The notes beneath the pieces were generated by a model. The model searched no databases and had not been told where the DNA came from. It saw only the letters and a list, made by a program, of their open reading frames with translations. This document shows positions 25,941-35,083 of a DNA stretch of 60,978 bases, piece by piece. Position numbers and translations under genes: made by a program. Each line of letters opens with the position of its first letter. The stretch's first letter is position 1. The stretch lies in contig JBBQNJ010000023.1 in assembly GCA_038329845.1 (NCBI GenBank), positions 1 to 60,978 on the forward strand, read 5' to 3'. The DNA comes from JBBQNJ01 sp038329845. GTDB taxonomy: Bacteria; Planctomycetota; Phycisphaerae; Tepidisphaerales; Tepidisphaeraceae.

Positions 25941-27725
25941 CTACGCCGCCACCGCCGCCGGGCGACGGCTCATCCACCAGACCCGCAGCGCCTCGCCCAC
26001 CACGAGCGTTCCCAACAGGAACAACACCGCCGCGATCCCCATGTTGATCAGTGCTGGCGTGGCATGGCGCGGGATGTACGCGCGATAGAAGGTCTGGAAG
26101 TTCATCACCAGCGCCGTTCCCGTGGTCAGAATCATGAAGATCGCTGGCAGCAGCGCGAACCAGACGGGCCGACCGGTTCGCCACAGCCACACGCTCACTG
26201 CGACCAGGGTCAGTGCCGCCAGGAGCTGGTTGCTCGTCCCGAAGATCGTCCAAAACGTCTTGAACGACCCGGCCGGCGCCAGGTAGAGGTAAATGCTCGG
26301 ACCGGCCAGGGTGATCAGCGTCGCGGCGGCACCGCCGGCCATGCCGCGCATCCCGGTGAGTTCCTGGAGTACGTACCTTCCCAGCCGCGTGCAGACATCC
26401 ATGGTATCGAACACGAAACTGGAAAACGCCAGCAGTCCGAAACTGACGGCGAATCCCTTGGAAATCCCGCACTGGTCCATGAACGTACCCAGCCCGTTGG
26501 CGTAGATCAGGTCGGGCGAGCCGCCTTTGCTACTGGCCGGCAAGAGCATCACGCACGCCAACGCGAAGATCGCCACCATCGCCTCGAGCAGCATCGCTCC
26601 GTAGCCGATCGGGCGGATGTGCCGCTCGGCGCGAATCTGCTTGCTCGTCGTGCCGCTGGCCACGATGGAATGAAATCCCGAACAGGCCCCGCAGGCGATC
26701 GTGATGAACAGGAACGGGAACAGCAGCTCCCCGCCGCTGCTCCAAAAGCCTTTATACGCCGGCCACTGGATTCGCAGCGCATCGGCGCCGTTCCACGCCC
26801 CGGCGAGCGATCCGGCCACCCCGAATAGCAGCGCCGCGTATAAAAACGTGGCCCCGATCACCCCGCGCGGCTGAAGCAGCAGCCACATGGGAACCACACT
26901 GGCGATGAAGCAGTACGCCAGCAGCGCCTGGTCCCACATCCTGGTTCGATCCGCGACGATCGCGGCGAACTCCGGCGAGTCGATCATCATCCCGGCGGGC
27001 GGCGACGTGTTCAAAAATGTCAACCCATGGCTGTTCAGCCACCACGTCATCTCCGGTGCCTTCCAGATCGTCAGGATCAACGCGCTGATGCACACCGCCA
27101 GCAGCGCCGTCCAGGGGATGCGGGTGAACTTCAGCGCCAGGCCCATCAGCACGCTCAAGACCAGGTAGGCCGTCGCCCCGATCACGACAGCGCCGCCGTT
27201 GATCGGGAACGTGATTGTCTGGTTGGCGTTCCCGGCGTACTTCACCACTTCGTAGCGCGAAAACGTCCCGGCCGTCACGTCGGCGAAGGCGATCACCACG
27301 TAGATCAGGCTGATCCACACGAATATGAGGAACGTCAGGTACGCCGTAGGCGACATGTGCTGCTTGACGACCTGGGTGATGCTGGCGGCACGATGGCGGA
27401 TCGACGCGAACAGCGCCCCGGCGTCGTGTACGCCCCCGATGAAGATCGACCCCAGCATGATCCACAGCAGCGCTGGCAGCCATCCGAACATCAGCCCGGC
27501 GAGGATCGGCCCGACTACCGGACCGGCGGCGGCGATCGCCGTGAAATGTCCGCCAAGCACCACCGGCGCCGGCGCGGGGACGAAATCGTTGCCGTCGGCC
27601 AGCTCGATCGCCGGCGTGGTCCGCGAATCATCGATCCCCAACCAGCGCACGATCAGCCGGCCGTATACGTGATACGCCACGATCAACAGGATCGCGCAGA
27701 TCGCCACAATGGGAAGAATGGTCAT
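25941..27725 (-). CDS. cstA: Carbon starvation protein CstA (peptide/pyruvate-type transporter)
   Basis: 594 residues with about 15 membrane helices. Signature segments are GGHFTAIAAAGPVVGPILAG, IFIGGVHDAGALFASIRH and GACSGFHSIVASGTTSKQ. The CstA family imports peptides or pyruvate, usually in starvation. The ATG at 27725 has GGGAG 9 nt upstream. The open frame continues 81 codons upstream but would encode a repeat-derived SGxAPSG peptide, so that extension is rejected. It is slightly shorter than E. coli CstA (701), mainly at the C-terminus. It is followed by the zinc-ribbon/propeller gene. Confidence 0.9.
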   Translation of the reverse strand: MTILPIVAICAILLIVAYHVYGRLIVRWLGIDDSRTTPAIELADGNDFVPAPAPVVLGGHFTAIAAAGPVVGPILAGLMFGWLPALLWIMLGSIFIGGVHDAGALFASIRHRAASITQVVKQHMSPTAYLTFLIFVWISLIYVVIAFADVTAGTFSRYEVVKYAGNANQTITFPINGGAVVIGATAYLVLSVLMGLALKFTRIPWTALLAVCISALILTIWKAPEMTWWLNSHGLTFLNTSPPAGMMIDSPEFAAIVADRTRMWDQALLAYCFIASVVPMWLLLQPRGVIGATFLYAALLFGVAGSLAGAWNGADALRIQWPAYKGFWSSGGELLFPFLFITIACGACSGFHSIVASGTTSKQIRAERHIRPIGYGAMLLEAMVAIFALACVMLLPASSKGGSPDLIYANGLGTFMDQCGISKGFAVSFGLLAFSSFVFDTMDVCTRLGRYVLQELTGMRGMAGGAAATLITLAGPSIYLYLAPAGSFKTFWTIFGTSNQLLAALTLVAVSVWLWRTGRPVWFALLPAIFMILTTGTALVMNFQTFYRAYIPRHATPALINMGIAAVLFLLGTLVVGEALRVWWMSRRPAAVAA

Positions 27726-27785
27726 AGGCCGCGACTCCCGGAAATGGTTGGACGCGCTGAGGATACTCGAAGTTCCTTCGCCGCG

Positions 27786-28076
27786 TATTGCCCGACGGCG
27801 CGCGGCGCAAGGGGCGTTGCCCGACGGAGCGCGGCCCGAAGGGGCGCTGCCCGACGGCGCACGGCCCGAAGAGGCGTTGCCCGACAGGGCGTTGTGTCCG
27901 ACGACGCACGACTCGACGACGCACGACCCGACGACGCGATGGGGCCTTCCTGTCCACCGCGCACCCATCGGCCGGGTGTCGTTCGCCGACTATCGGCGGG
28001 CACCGCCACGGTGTCCCATCTGCGATCCAGCCCTGCCGTCGGCCGTGTATCGGTCGCCCACTATCGGCGGGCCGCC
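27786..28076. repeat. Repeat-rich gap between the ThuA-like gene and cstA
   Basis: Three 30-bp units (27786-27875; GCCCGACGG...GGCCCGAAG type) plus a partial fourth are followed by 15-bp units GACGACGCACGACTC (27899-27943). A ~40-bp direct repeat containing ACTATCGGCGGGC then occurs at 27966-28007 and 28038-28076; the second copy runs into the 3' end of the ThuA-like gene. The gap 27726-28060 holds no other gene. Confidence 0.75.
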
Positions 28077-28726
28077 CAGTTGAACCCGCGGCGCATCAAC
28101 GTCAAACACGGCTCGGACTCAACAATGTCGGCGTGATGGCCCAGCGAGTTGTAGGAAACCCGTCCAGCCCCGTACATCTTCGTCCAGACCACCGGCATGT
28201 CCACCGGCCCGTTGCCGGTATGCGGCCCGTCGGCCACCGGGAACCGCGTCGTGGCCAGCACCTTCACCGCCGGGTCCACGTGCAGGTAATACTGTTCGCT
28301 CTTGACCGTGAAATCCTTGATCCCCTCGGTGATCGGGTGCTTGGGATCGGTGATCTTCACCGTGTATTCGACCCCATCGTTGCCCGGATGCGCCACCCAT
28401 TGCCCGCCGGTCATGAATTGCCAGTCGGTATTCTCCCGGAACGAATCGCACATCCCGCCGTGACAGCCGGCAATCCCCACGCCCGACCGCACGGCATTCA
28501 ACACCGGCTTGACCTGCTCGCCGGTGATCTTGCCCATGGTCCAGACCGGCACAATCAGGCTTAACGCCGAGACTTTCGCCTCGTCCTTGAACGCATCAAG
28601 GGTATCGGACGCCTCGACATCGAATCCCTCCTCCTTCAGCACCCGCTGAAAAACCTCGGCCACCTGTTTGGGCTCATGCCCGTTCCAACCGCCCCAGACC
28701 ACCAATGCTTTACGCCCGCTGCTCAC
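28061..28726 (-). CDS. ThuA-like domain protein
   Basis: 221 residues from the GTG at 28726, which has GGGAG 6 nt upstream. The longer open frame would add 19 residues. The ThuA-like, class I glutamine amidotransferase-like fold is shown by KALVVWGGWNGHEP, GVGIAGCHGGMCDSF, GGQWVAHPG, HPITEGIKDF and GRVSYNSLGH. The family is widespread in Planctomycetota and linked to carbohydrate catabolism; the reaction is not established. The last ~10 codons overlap one copy of a 40-bp direct repeat, so the C-terminus may have been altered by duplication. Confidence 0.85.
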   Translation of the reverse strand: MSSGRKALVVWGGWNGHEPKQVAEVFQRVLKEEGFDVEASDTLDAFKDEAKVSALSLIVPVWTMGKITGEQVKPVLNAVRSGVGIAGCHGGMCDSFRENTDWQFMTGGQWVAHPGNDGVEYTVKITDPKHPITEGIKDFTVKSEQYYLHVDPAVKVLATTRFPVADGPHTGNGPVDMPVVWTKMYGAGRVSYNSLGHHADIVESEPCLTLMRRGFNWAARR

Positions 28727-29189
28727 ATCAACTCCCGGCAAACCACGCCGATCCGGCGTGAAGACCCCGCGGCAAATCGCCACGTGGACCTGACGTTGTA
28801 CCGATTCCGGCGTTCGCTTGCCAGTTTTCCCGCGCTTATTTATCCGATTTCGATGATTGACGCCGTCCCGCGATACATCGATCCGCAGGTCCGGATGAAT
28901 CCGCTACGTCGGAACCCGAAAAAGGTTCGTTACGAATATCACAAGCACTTTCGCGAAAAAGAGTTAGGTCATTTGACCCGCGCCGATTTTGCGCTAAGTA
29001 TTTAGGGAGTGAAGACCGATATTTATCTAAGAAAGCGCTCGAGGAGATCGGTTCGAGCGATGGCCCATCGGGGCAAGGAGAGCGCAAGCGAACGGACGGG
29101 GTAAGGGTTCAAGAGCAGAGCTTGGGATAGGCGTGCGTAACTAAGGCAGGGAAACGCGGAGCGCTGCAAACGAGCTGGAACGATTGGAA
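28727..29189. other. Intergenic region without a clear gene
   Basis: 463 bp between the divergent ThuA-like and glycoside hydrolase genes. Its middle (about 28920-29040) is AT-richer than its surroundings. TTGACC (28973-28978), a 16-nt spacer and TAAGTA (28995-29000) may be the promoter of the hydrolase gene, about 190 nt upstream. A 50-codon open frame at 28854-29005 has no ribosome-binding site and no recognised similarity. Confidence 0.45.
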
Positions 29190-31385
29190 ATGAAAAGGGT
29201 TGCGATCATCCTCGCCGGGCTGACGTTGATCCTGGGCTGGGCGGCCCTGGATCGGCGAAGCGCGGGTCGCGCCTCGACCACTCAGCCGCACAACGCCGCA
29301 AGCATCGATCTGGCGGCGGCGGGGGTGGACCATGCCTCCAGCACTCGCCCGGCGACCCGTCCGGCGTTGGATCGGCGCTTCGAGATCGTCCGCGGCACCG
29401 AAGGTTTTTGGCGCGTTGGACGACGCAGCGATGGGACCTGGTGGCTGATTTCCCCGAACAACAAGCCGGAGTTCATCAACGCCGTCACGACGGTCCAGCC
29501 GTACCAGTTCGCCCGTGATCGCCGTTCGCCGGCGTTCGTTTCCACCGATTGGCCGGGCACGCTGGATGGCGCTGCCGAACCGCCTCAGCTCGCCGCCTGG
29601 GGCCGTGCGACACTGGCACGGGTCTACGATGCGGGATTCAAGGCCCTGGGTGCCTGGAGTCACCCGGTTTTCCATTCGCTCGATGTCCCCATGACGCGCG
29701 ATCTGAACGTCTGGACCTGGGCCGGGCGGCAGAATCGGTTTTACGCTCCCGGTTGGCGGACTGCCGCCGAGCAGGCGATCGAGGCCCAGACCAGCGTCCT
29801 GCGCGAGAACGGCAACCTCATCGGGTATTTCATCGACAATGAGTTGGACTGGGGAGACAGCGGAAACGGTCCAGCCGTCTATTTCGACAACCTTCCCCCG
29901 ACCGATCCCAATCGTATCCAAGTGACCGCCGTGATCCGGAACGTCTGGTCGCGGATCGAGGATTTTAACGCCGACTGGGCGACCAATCTGAAGAATTGGC
30001 GCGAACTTGACGCCGTTCCCATGCTCAATCGCGAGCGCGGTCAGGCCTACAGCCGGCTTTATTCGGCATGGCTGGGACATCTGGCGAGCGACTATCTGAA
30101 TCTCACCACCAGCCTGATCCGCAAGCACGATCCGAACCACCTGGTGCTGGGCGTGCGGTTTAAGGGATACGCCCCGGCGGAAGTCGTCGAGGCGTCGCGC
30201 GGGCTGACCGATGCTCAGAGCATCAACTACTACCCCAACGACGCCCGGCTCGATCTGGAAATGTTCCGGATGATGCATGAGTCGTCGCAGCAGCCGATCA
30301 TCATCTCCGAGTTCAGCTTCCATGCCCTCGACGGGCGCAGCGGCAACCGCAACACCGTGGGATTCGCCGCCCAGGTCCTCGATCAGCAGGCTCGCGCCGA
30401 TGGGTATCGGCTGTTCATCACCCGGATGGCGCGGGTTCCGTATATTGTCGGGGCCGAGTGGTTCCAGTGGATGGACGAGCCGCCGGGCGGCAGAAGCCAG
30501 GACGGCGAAGACGTGAACTTCGGGGTCGTGGACATCGATGACCGTCCGTACGACGCTTTGGTTAACGCGGTGCGCTCGACTACGCCGCGGCTCAATCGCC
30601 TCCATGACAAGAGCCACGCCGAAGACCAGAAGGACATCTGGCGCGAGAGCTTCGCCACCAAGCCGGTGATGCGGGTTCCGCAACTGCTTACCCCGATCCG
30701 TCTCAACGGAGAGCTGAGCGACTGGGACGTCTCGGCCAAACTTCCCGGCGTCCGCCATTCGCTGGCGATCGGGCTGGACCGCTCGCCGCTGCCGGTGCCG
30801 AATGTCTATCTCGGCTGGGTCGCCGATGGGTTATACTTGGGCGTCGAGGTCTTCGACCACGACATCCAAGGCGCGCCCGCCAACGGCTGGTGGTGGGCCC
30901 GCGATGGGATCGAGTTCTGGATCAACACCCGCCGGGTCCAGCCCGATCAGACCGGGTACGATCAATACTCGCACCAGTTCTTTTTCGTTCCGCAGGAATT
31001 CCCCGCCACCGACGGAATCGCCGGCGTAGTGGGGCAGTGGCATCGCCCCGGCGATGCGCTAAAGGACAACCTGATCCCTCAGCCCGACATCACCAGCGCG
31101 GTGCGGATTCTGGCCGATCGTTACGTGGTGGAGATGTTCATTCCGCGCTCGGCGCTGAACGGGTTTGATCCGCTGAATCAGCCGTCGATGGCGTTCAACA
31201 TCCATGTTCGCAACTTCCAGCATGCGACCGATTATTTCTGGTCGGCGCCCAAGGAAGTGATGACGCAACTGAAGCCGAACACCTGGGGAACGCTCGAACT
31301 GGAACCCGCCGGCACGCCGACCATCGCCCGATCGCACCAGGCCTCGGCGCTGCCGGCCACAAGCCTCCCGCCGCCGATTCAATAG
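29190..31385 (+). CDS. Secreted or anchored clan GH-A glycoside hydrolase with CBM9-like domain
   Basis: 731 residues from the ATG at 29190; a TTG 6 nt upstream is an alternative. Residues 4-22 are a signal anchor (VAIILAGLTLILGWAAL). Residues ~60-470 look like a retaining (beta/alpha)8 hydrolase: GYFIDNELDWG puts the acid/base at Glu218 and IIISEFSFH puts the nucleophile at Glu374. This resembles beta-agarase/GH42/GH50-like enzymes, but I cannot fix the family. Residues ~490-700 resemble a CBM9/DOMON-like sugar-binding module (LNGELSDWD, DGIEFWINTR). It probably cleaves a marine-type or plant polysaccharide outside the cytoplasm. The last 37 bp are duplicated 70 bp downstream. Confidence 0.78.
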   Translation: MKRVAIILAGLTLILGWAALDRRSAGRASTTQPHNAASIDLAAAGVDHASSTRPATRPALDRRFEIVRGTEGFWRVGRRSDGTWWLISPNNKPEFINAVTTVQPYQFARDRRSPAFVSTDWPGTLDGAAEPPQLAAWGRATLARVYDAGFKALGAWSHPVFHSLDVPMTRDLNVWTWAGRQNRFYAPGWRTAAEQAIEAQTSVLRENGNLIGYFIDNELDWGDSGNGPAVYFDNLPPTDPNRIQVTAVIRNVWSRIEDFNADWATNLKNWRELDAVPMLNRERGQAYSRLYSAWLGHLASDYLNLTTSLIRKHDPNHLVLGVRFKGYAPAEVVEASRGLTDAQSINYYPNDARLDLEMFRMMHESSQQPIIISEFSFHALDGRSGNRNTVGFAAQVLDQQARADGYRLFITRMARVPYIVGAEWFQWMDEPPGGRSQDGEDVNFGVVDIDDRPYDALVNAVRSTTPRLNRLHDKSHAEDQKDIWRESFATKPVMRVPQLLTPIRLNGELSDWDVSAKLPGVRHSLAIGLDRSPLPVPNVYLGWVADGLYLGVEVFDHDIQGAPANGWWWARDGIEFWINTRRVQPDQTGYDQYSHQFFFVPQEFPATDGIAGVVGQWHRPGDALKDNLIPQPDITSAVRILADRYVVEMFIPRSALNGFDPLNQPSMAFNIHVRNFQHATDYFWSAPKEVMTQLKPNTWGTLELEPAGTPTIARSHQASALPATSLPPPIQ

Positions 31386-31461
31386 GCTCGCGTGATATCG
31401 CGGCCCCTTGAATGGATGCGCGATGGCCACAAGCCTACTCCTGCCGATTCAATAGGCTCGC
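31355..31461 (+). repeat. 37-bp direct repeat spanning the 3' end of the hydrolase gene
   Basis: A copy at 31355-31391 includes the hydrolase stop codon. The second copy at 31425-31461 lies 70 bp downstream with a few differences. The core is CCGATTCAATAGGCTCG. Between the copies no gene or regulatory motif is seen. Confidence 0.85.
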
Positions 31462-31558
31462 CGCCCGTGAAGCCGGAAAAGGGAGTCTGGCGCGAAGCGA
31501 TAGGGTCCGCGATGAGCAAATCTTGCGTTGCCGGCGCGGGGCGTGGTTGAATGGGAGG

Positions 31559-32605
31559 ATGTCGGTAGGGGCGCCGGTCAGGGTCGAGCGGTTTGTCGCG
31601 GCGGTGCATCGCCGTTGGGTGGCGGTGCGGGCGCTGGAGGGGGCGGGCAGGGGGTTGGCGTGGGGCGCGGGGCTGGCGGGAGGCGGTCTACTTATCGGCC
31701 TGGGGCATGGGGCGCTGCGCGGGGAATGGGCGCTGGGGGCGATGGCGTTGGCCGCGATGATCGGGGGGCTGTGGGGGTGGGTTCGACGACCCAGCCGTCT
31801 GGCGGCGGCGATCGAGGCCGATCGTCAGTTTAATCTTCACGATTTGCTCGGCACCGCCCTGTCGATTACCGACCAACATGATTCGGCCGTTTCCCGCACC
31901 CTCAGAACCTTGGCGAGTGATGCCTGCGCTCACCGTCGGGCCGGCGCTGTGTCGCTTCGGAACTGGGGACCGCGGCGCTGGATCGGATTAGGGACGGCGG
32001 TAGCGCTGGTGTTGGGATTGGCGGCGATCACCGGTCCGCAATCTCGCCCGGATCGTCCGTCCGGGAGCGAATGGCGAATCATCGCCGCGCCGCCGATGAA
32101 TGCGGTCGAACCGGCTCGCCCCAAAACGGTCGTCAGCGCTGCCGATCCTGCGTTGCGGCCCGCCGAGGGCGGAGATGAACGCCGTCCGACCGGGGAAAAG
32201 TCGGCGGAGCGCGATGCCCCTGATGCGGGTGCCAAGCTCACCGATGCGAGCAATCGGCCCGGCGAAGGAGTCGGAGGCGCTGGCGACGGGATCGGCCAAA
32301 GCAAGCCCCGCCAGTCGGGCGATCCGTCCGTCCCGGTCAATGCCGCGGGAGAATCCGGGTCCGGCGCGACTGTCGCCGCGGGAGGGCAACCCGGCCACGA
32401 CGACGCGGCGACGAAGACTGGCTCCGGCGGACTCATCGGCTCGGGAGGCATTGCAGCCGACCGAGCTTCGCCACGACCGACCGCATCGTGGGATTCCGCC
32501 GTCGAGTCTGCTCGGCGTGCCGTCGCCCAAGGTGCGGTCCCGGACCGCTACCGCGTCATGGTCAAGGACTATTTCGACCCGTCGATCGGCTCGGCAGCGA
32601 ACTGA
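31559..32605 (+). CDS. Membrane protein of unknown function
   Basis: 348 residues from the ATG at 31559, which directly follows GGGAGG (spacing unusually short); a TTG 12 nt upstream is the alternative. There are two N-terminal hydrophobic segments (~40-75 with GLAWGAGLAGGGLLIGLGHG and a GAMALAAMIGGLWGW stretch) and a third near 140-160 (IGLGTAVALVLGLAAI). Between them lies a conserved-looking soluble piece (RLAAAIEADRQFNLHDLLGTALSI). The remainder is Pro/Ser/Gly/Ala-rich, ending with PDRYRVMVKDYFDP, a motif I associate with the C-termini of large planctomycete membrane proteins. No function can be assigned. Confidence 0.65.
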   Translation: MSVGAPVRVERFVAAVHRRWVAVRALEGAGRGLAWGAGLAGGGLLIGLGHGALRGEWALGAMALAAMIGGLWGWVRRPSRLAAAIEADRQFNLHDLLGTALSITDQHDSAVSRTLRTLASDACAHRRAGAVSLRNWGPRRWIGLGTAVALVLGLAAITGPQSRPDRPSGSEWRIIAAPPMNAVEPARPKTVVSAADPALRPAEGGDERRPTGEKSAERDAPDAGAKLTDASNRPGEGVGGAGDGIGQSKPRQSGDPSVPVNAAGESGSGATVAAGGQPGHDDAATKTGSGGLIGSGGIAADRASPRPTASWDSAVESARRAVAQGAVPDRYRVMVKDYFDPSIGSAAN

Positions 32606-32820
32606 AGCACACCGGTTCGCAAACCCCCTCGTGAATGGCATTGATCTCCAATTTCAGATTTCAAAGTGGAATCGCCCAGCAACCGGAACAGGGAACGGGC
32701 AGGTGAATCGACAGCTCCGGGGCGCAGGAATCTGAGAATTGTGGCGTAGTCCCGCTGTACGCCGGGCGGAGAACGCCTAAGATACGCCTTGAGATTCGCC
32801 ATGTCGGCGGGAAGCAAAAC

Positions 32821-34380
32821 ATGATTCAGGCCAACGGCAACCATCAAAATGGCGCGACGAATGCGCCGGCACAGACCACGGCGTCGCGGCGCATCCGCGC
32901 ATCGTTGACGGGAAAGCATGTCTGCCCCTTCTGCGGGGCCGTCACCGAGCGGGCCGAGGGTGTCTGCCCGCGCTGCACGCTCGAGAACACGCCCGCGACT
33001 CGTCAGGCCACCAAGTCGCGCATCGGCCCGTGGTACGTCTACCAAACCCGCAATCCGTCGGCACCGGGGATGAAGTTCAGCACGCTGGTGTCGTTGCTGA
33101 AGCGCGGCCAGGTGACGGCCCGTTCGATCGTGCGCGGTCCGACGACGCACCAGTTGTGGCGATTCGCCGCAACCGTGCGCGGGATCAGCCGCGAGTTCGG
33201 GGTGTGCTATGGCTGCGGCGAGGACATTGAAATCATTGCCAAGGTCTGCCCGCACTGCCGGCGGTTGCAAGAACCGCCGGCGAACCCTGATACGCTGCTC
33301 GAGGAACGTGAATCGCTGGTCGGGGCTGGCTCGGGGATGGTCGCGTCGGCGCGAGCCGAACCCGAGACGTTTTCGGCCGACATCATTCTTCCCGTGCGCC
33401 CGCCCGATCCGCTCAGCGCAGTGCGCCAACCGCAGCCGCGGCCGGATGAGACTGCGCCGCGGACCGAGCCGGTGAAGCTGCGCGAACTGGTCGGGCTGGC
33501 ACCCGAGGCGGTTGTCGAGTCGGACGTTCCGGGCCAGGCGGTTCCCGCTGAATCGGTGAGTTTCGATGAATCGGAGATTTCCGATGCCGAGCAGATTCTC
33601 TCGGCCGAAGAACTGGCGGCGGCATTCAATCTAAGCGTGGGCGATCTTCCTCCTCAGCGGGATGGTGCTGTCGAACTTTCGCCCGAGCCTCGAGGGGCGC
33701 GGATTGGGCAATGGGTGATGGCGCTGCTGCTGATCGGTGCCGGGGCGACGGCGTTCATCCTTATTTTCAAGCCGCACTGGACCGACCGGGCGACCGACTG
33801 GACTCAGCGTCAATATCAGCAGGTGCGGGCCGCTCTGGCTCGACCGGTACAGCCGCCGGCGGCTTCCCCCGCTAGCCCCGATCTGCAAGCGTTGGAAGGC
33901 GTGGAGTCTCCGCGACCCATCCCGAGCGAGCCGGCCGATGCGGTGATGACCGATGTCCGCAAGATGGGCGAGCGGGACGCGATTCGCGTGGGGGTGGAAC
34001 TTAAGCCGGGAACGGACCTGGTGCAGGCGGCGCTGGCGACAACCGAACCGTCGGCATCCCCGCCGAGCGAACCTCGGGCGGCAGTGGATTCCGCCGATCC
34101 AGGAACCGATCGCGTCGTCCCGACGTCGGCCGAAGCGCCGAAAGTTCAGGCCATCGCGCCGGTCGCCGTGACGCCGAGCGATCCAGAGACGGCGCGGCGA
34201 ATGGTCCGGCAGTGGCGGGCTGACGCCCTGACGGCCGAGTCGAAGCACGACTATCCTCTCGCCCGTGAATTGCTCGAACAAATCCGCCAGTTGCCGCGTA
34301 ATGCTTGGCCGACCGACTTGGATATCTTGAGCCGGCGCGTCGAGAAGCGCCTGGGCGATCTGAACGCCTCCAACCAGTAG
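32821..34380 (+). CDS. Zinc-ribbon / GYF_2-like membrane protein
   Basis: 519 residues. Residues 35-55 carry a zinc ribbon (CPFCGAVTERAEGVCPRC). A GYF_2-like domain follows (GPWYVYQTRNPSAPGMKFSTLVSLLKRGQV). A second ribbon follows at ~136-150 (CYGCGEDIEIIAKVCPHC). After a long disordered stretch there is one membrane segment near 298-318 (WVMALLLIGAGATAFILIF), then a soluble tail that ends in an alpha-helical region (ARRMVRQWRADALTAESKHD) like a TPR/lid helix. The ATG at 32821 has GGGAAG 6 nt upstream. GYF_2 proteins are widespread in Planctomycetota, but their role is unknown. The 215-bp gap before it holds nothing recognisable. Confidence 0.75.
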   Translation: MIQANGNHQNGATNAPAQTTASRRIRASLTGKHVCPFCGAVTERAEGVCPRCTLENTPATRQATKSRIGPWYVYQTRNPSAPGMKFSTLVSLLKRGQVTARSIVRGPTTHQLWRFAATVRGISREFGVCYGCGEDIEIIAKVCPHCRRLQEPPANPDTLLEERESLVGAGSGMVASARAEPETFSADIILPVRPPDPLSAVRQPQPRPDETAPRTEPVKLRELVGLAPEAVVESDVPGQAVPAESVSFDESEISDAEQILSAEELAAAFNLSVGDLPPQRDGAVELSPEPRGARIGQWVMALLLIGAGATAFILIFKPHWTDRATDWTQRQYQQVRAALARPVQPPAASPASPDLQALEGVESPRPIPSEPADAVMTDVRKMGERDAIRVGVELKPGTDLVQAALATTEPSASPPSEPRAAVDSADPGTDRVVPTSAEAPKVQAIAPVAVTPSDPETARRMVRQWRADALTAESKHDYPLARELLEQIRQLPRNAWPTDLDILSRRVEKRLGDLNASNQ

Positions 34381-34408
34381 ACATCCGGTCGCGCGGTATA
34401 CTGCGCCG

Positions 34409-35011
34409 ATGTCCCAACAGCCTCCGACCGTCGCTTCAATCGCTCCACCCAGTGTCGAAACAGGTGCGGTTTTGCCCTATGCAACGCCGTTTGCATATGA
34501 CGGGCTGGAGAACGGCATCTGGCGCGATGGCGGCGTGCTGGTCGTGCATCGCAAGGCATCGCTTCCCTCGGCGTGCGTGAAATGCAACGCCCCGACCGAT
34601 CGCACCCTACGCCGGAAGCTGGCGTGGCATCCCGGGTGGGTGTACCTGCTGATTGTCGCGCCGGGAATCGTGGTGTACGCGATCGTGGCCCTGATCATCC
34701 GCCAACAGGCGACCCTTGAAGTTCCGTTGTGTGACCGCCATTACTCCCGACGGCGGCGGCTTCTGATCATCGCCTGGGTGACGGCGTTGTCGGGCACCGC
34801 GGCGGTGGTGGCCGGACTGCTGATGCTCAATTTGCCCGATCCCTCGCCTTCTATTCTGCCCGGCGGGATATTGTTGCTGGTGGCGGGGCTGGTCCTGGGC
34901 GTAGTTGTCAGCCCGGTGGTCAAACCCAGGCGGATCGACACCCAATATGTGTGGCTCAAAGGGGTATGCAATGAGTACCTGGCGCCGTTGCAGCCGGTGG
35001 AACGACGATGA
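34409..35011 (+). CDS. Multi-pass membrane protein with single CxxC motif, unknown function
   Basis: 200 residues. The N-terminal cytoplasmic part has SLPSACVKCNAPTD (a half zinc-binding CxxC), which is followed by two pairs of hydrophobic segments (~75-98 WVYLLIVAPGIVVYAIVAL; ~118-175). A HxH-like LCDRHYSRRRR lies between them and may complete a metal site. The layout is conserved in many uncharacterised bacterial proteins. It sits 28 bp after the zinc-ribbon/GYF-like gene on the same strand and 73 bp before uvrA, so it may form an operon with them. Confidence 0.72.
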   Translation: MSQQPPTVASIAPPSVETGAVLPYATPFAYDGLENGIWRDGGVLVVHRKASLPSACVKCNAPTDRTLRRKLAWHPGWVYLLIVAPGIVVYAIVALIIRQQATLEVPLCDRHYSRRRRLLIIAWVTALSGTAAVVAGLLMLNLPDPSPSILPGGILLLVAGLVLGVVVSPVVKPRRIDTQYVWLKGVCNEYLAPLQPVERR

Positions 35012-35083
35012 CGCCACCGCGCCGCGACCGTCGTGGACCATCGGCCTAGAATCGTCCACCCTTTTTTTCGGAAGATACGTTTG

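Noticed and set aside
27726..27968. 81-residue N-terminal extension of CstA
   Set aside because: It is translated from 30-bp tandem repeats (SGxAPSG peptides), while the ATG at 27725 has a good ribosome-binding site and matches the family start.
28854..29005. 50-codon ORF before the hydrolase gene
   Set aside because: It has no ribosome-binding site and no recognised motif. A plausible promoter overlaps its end.
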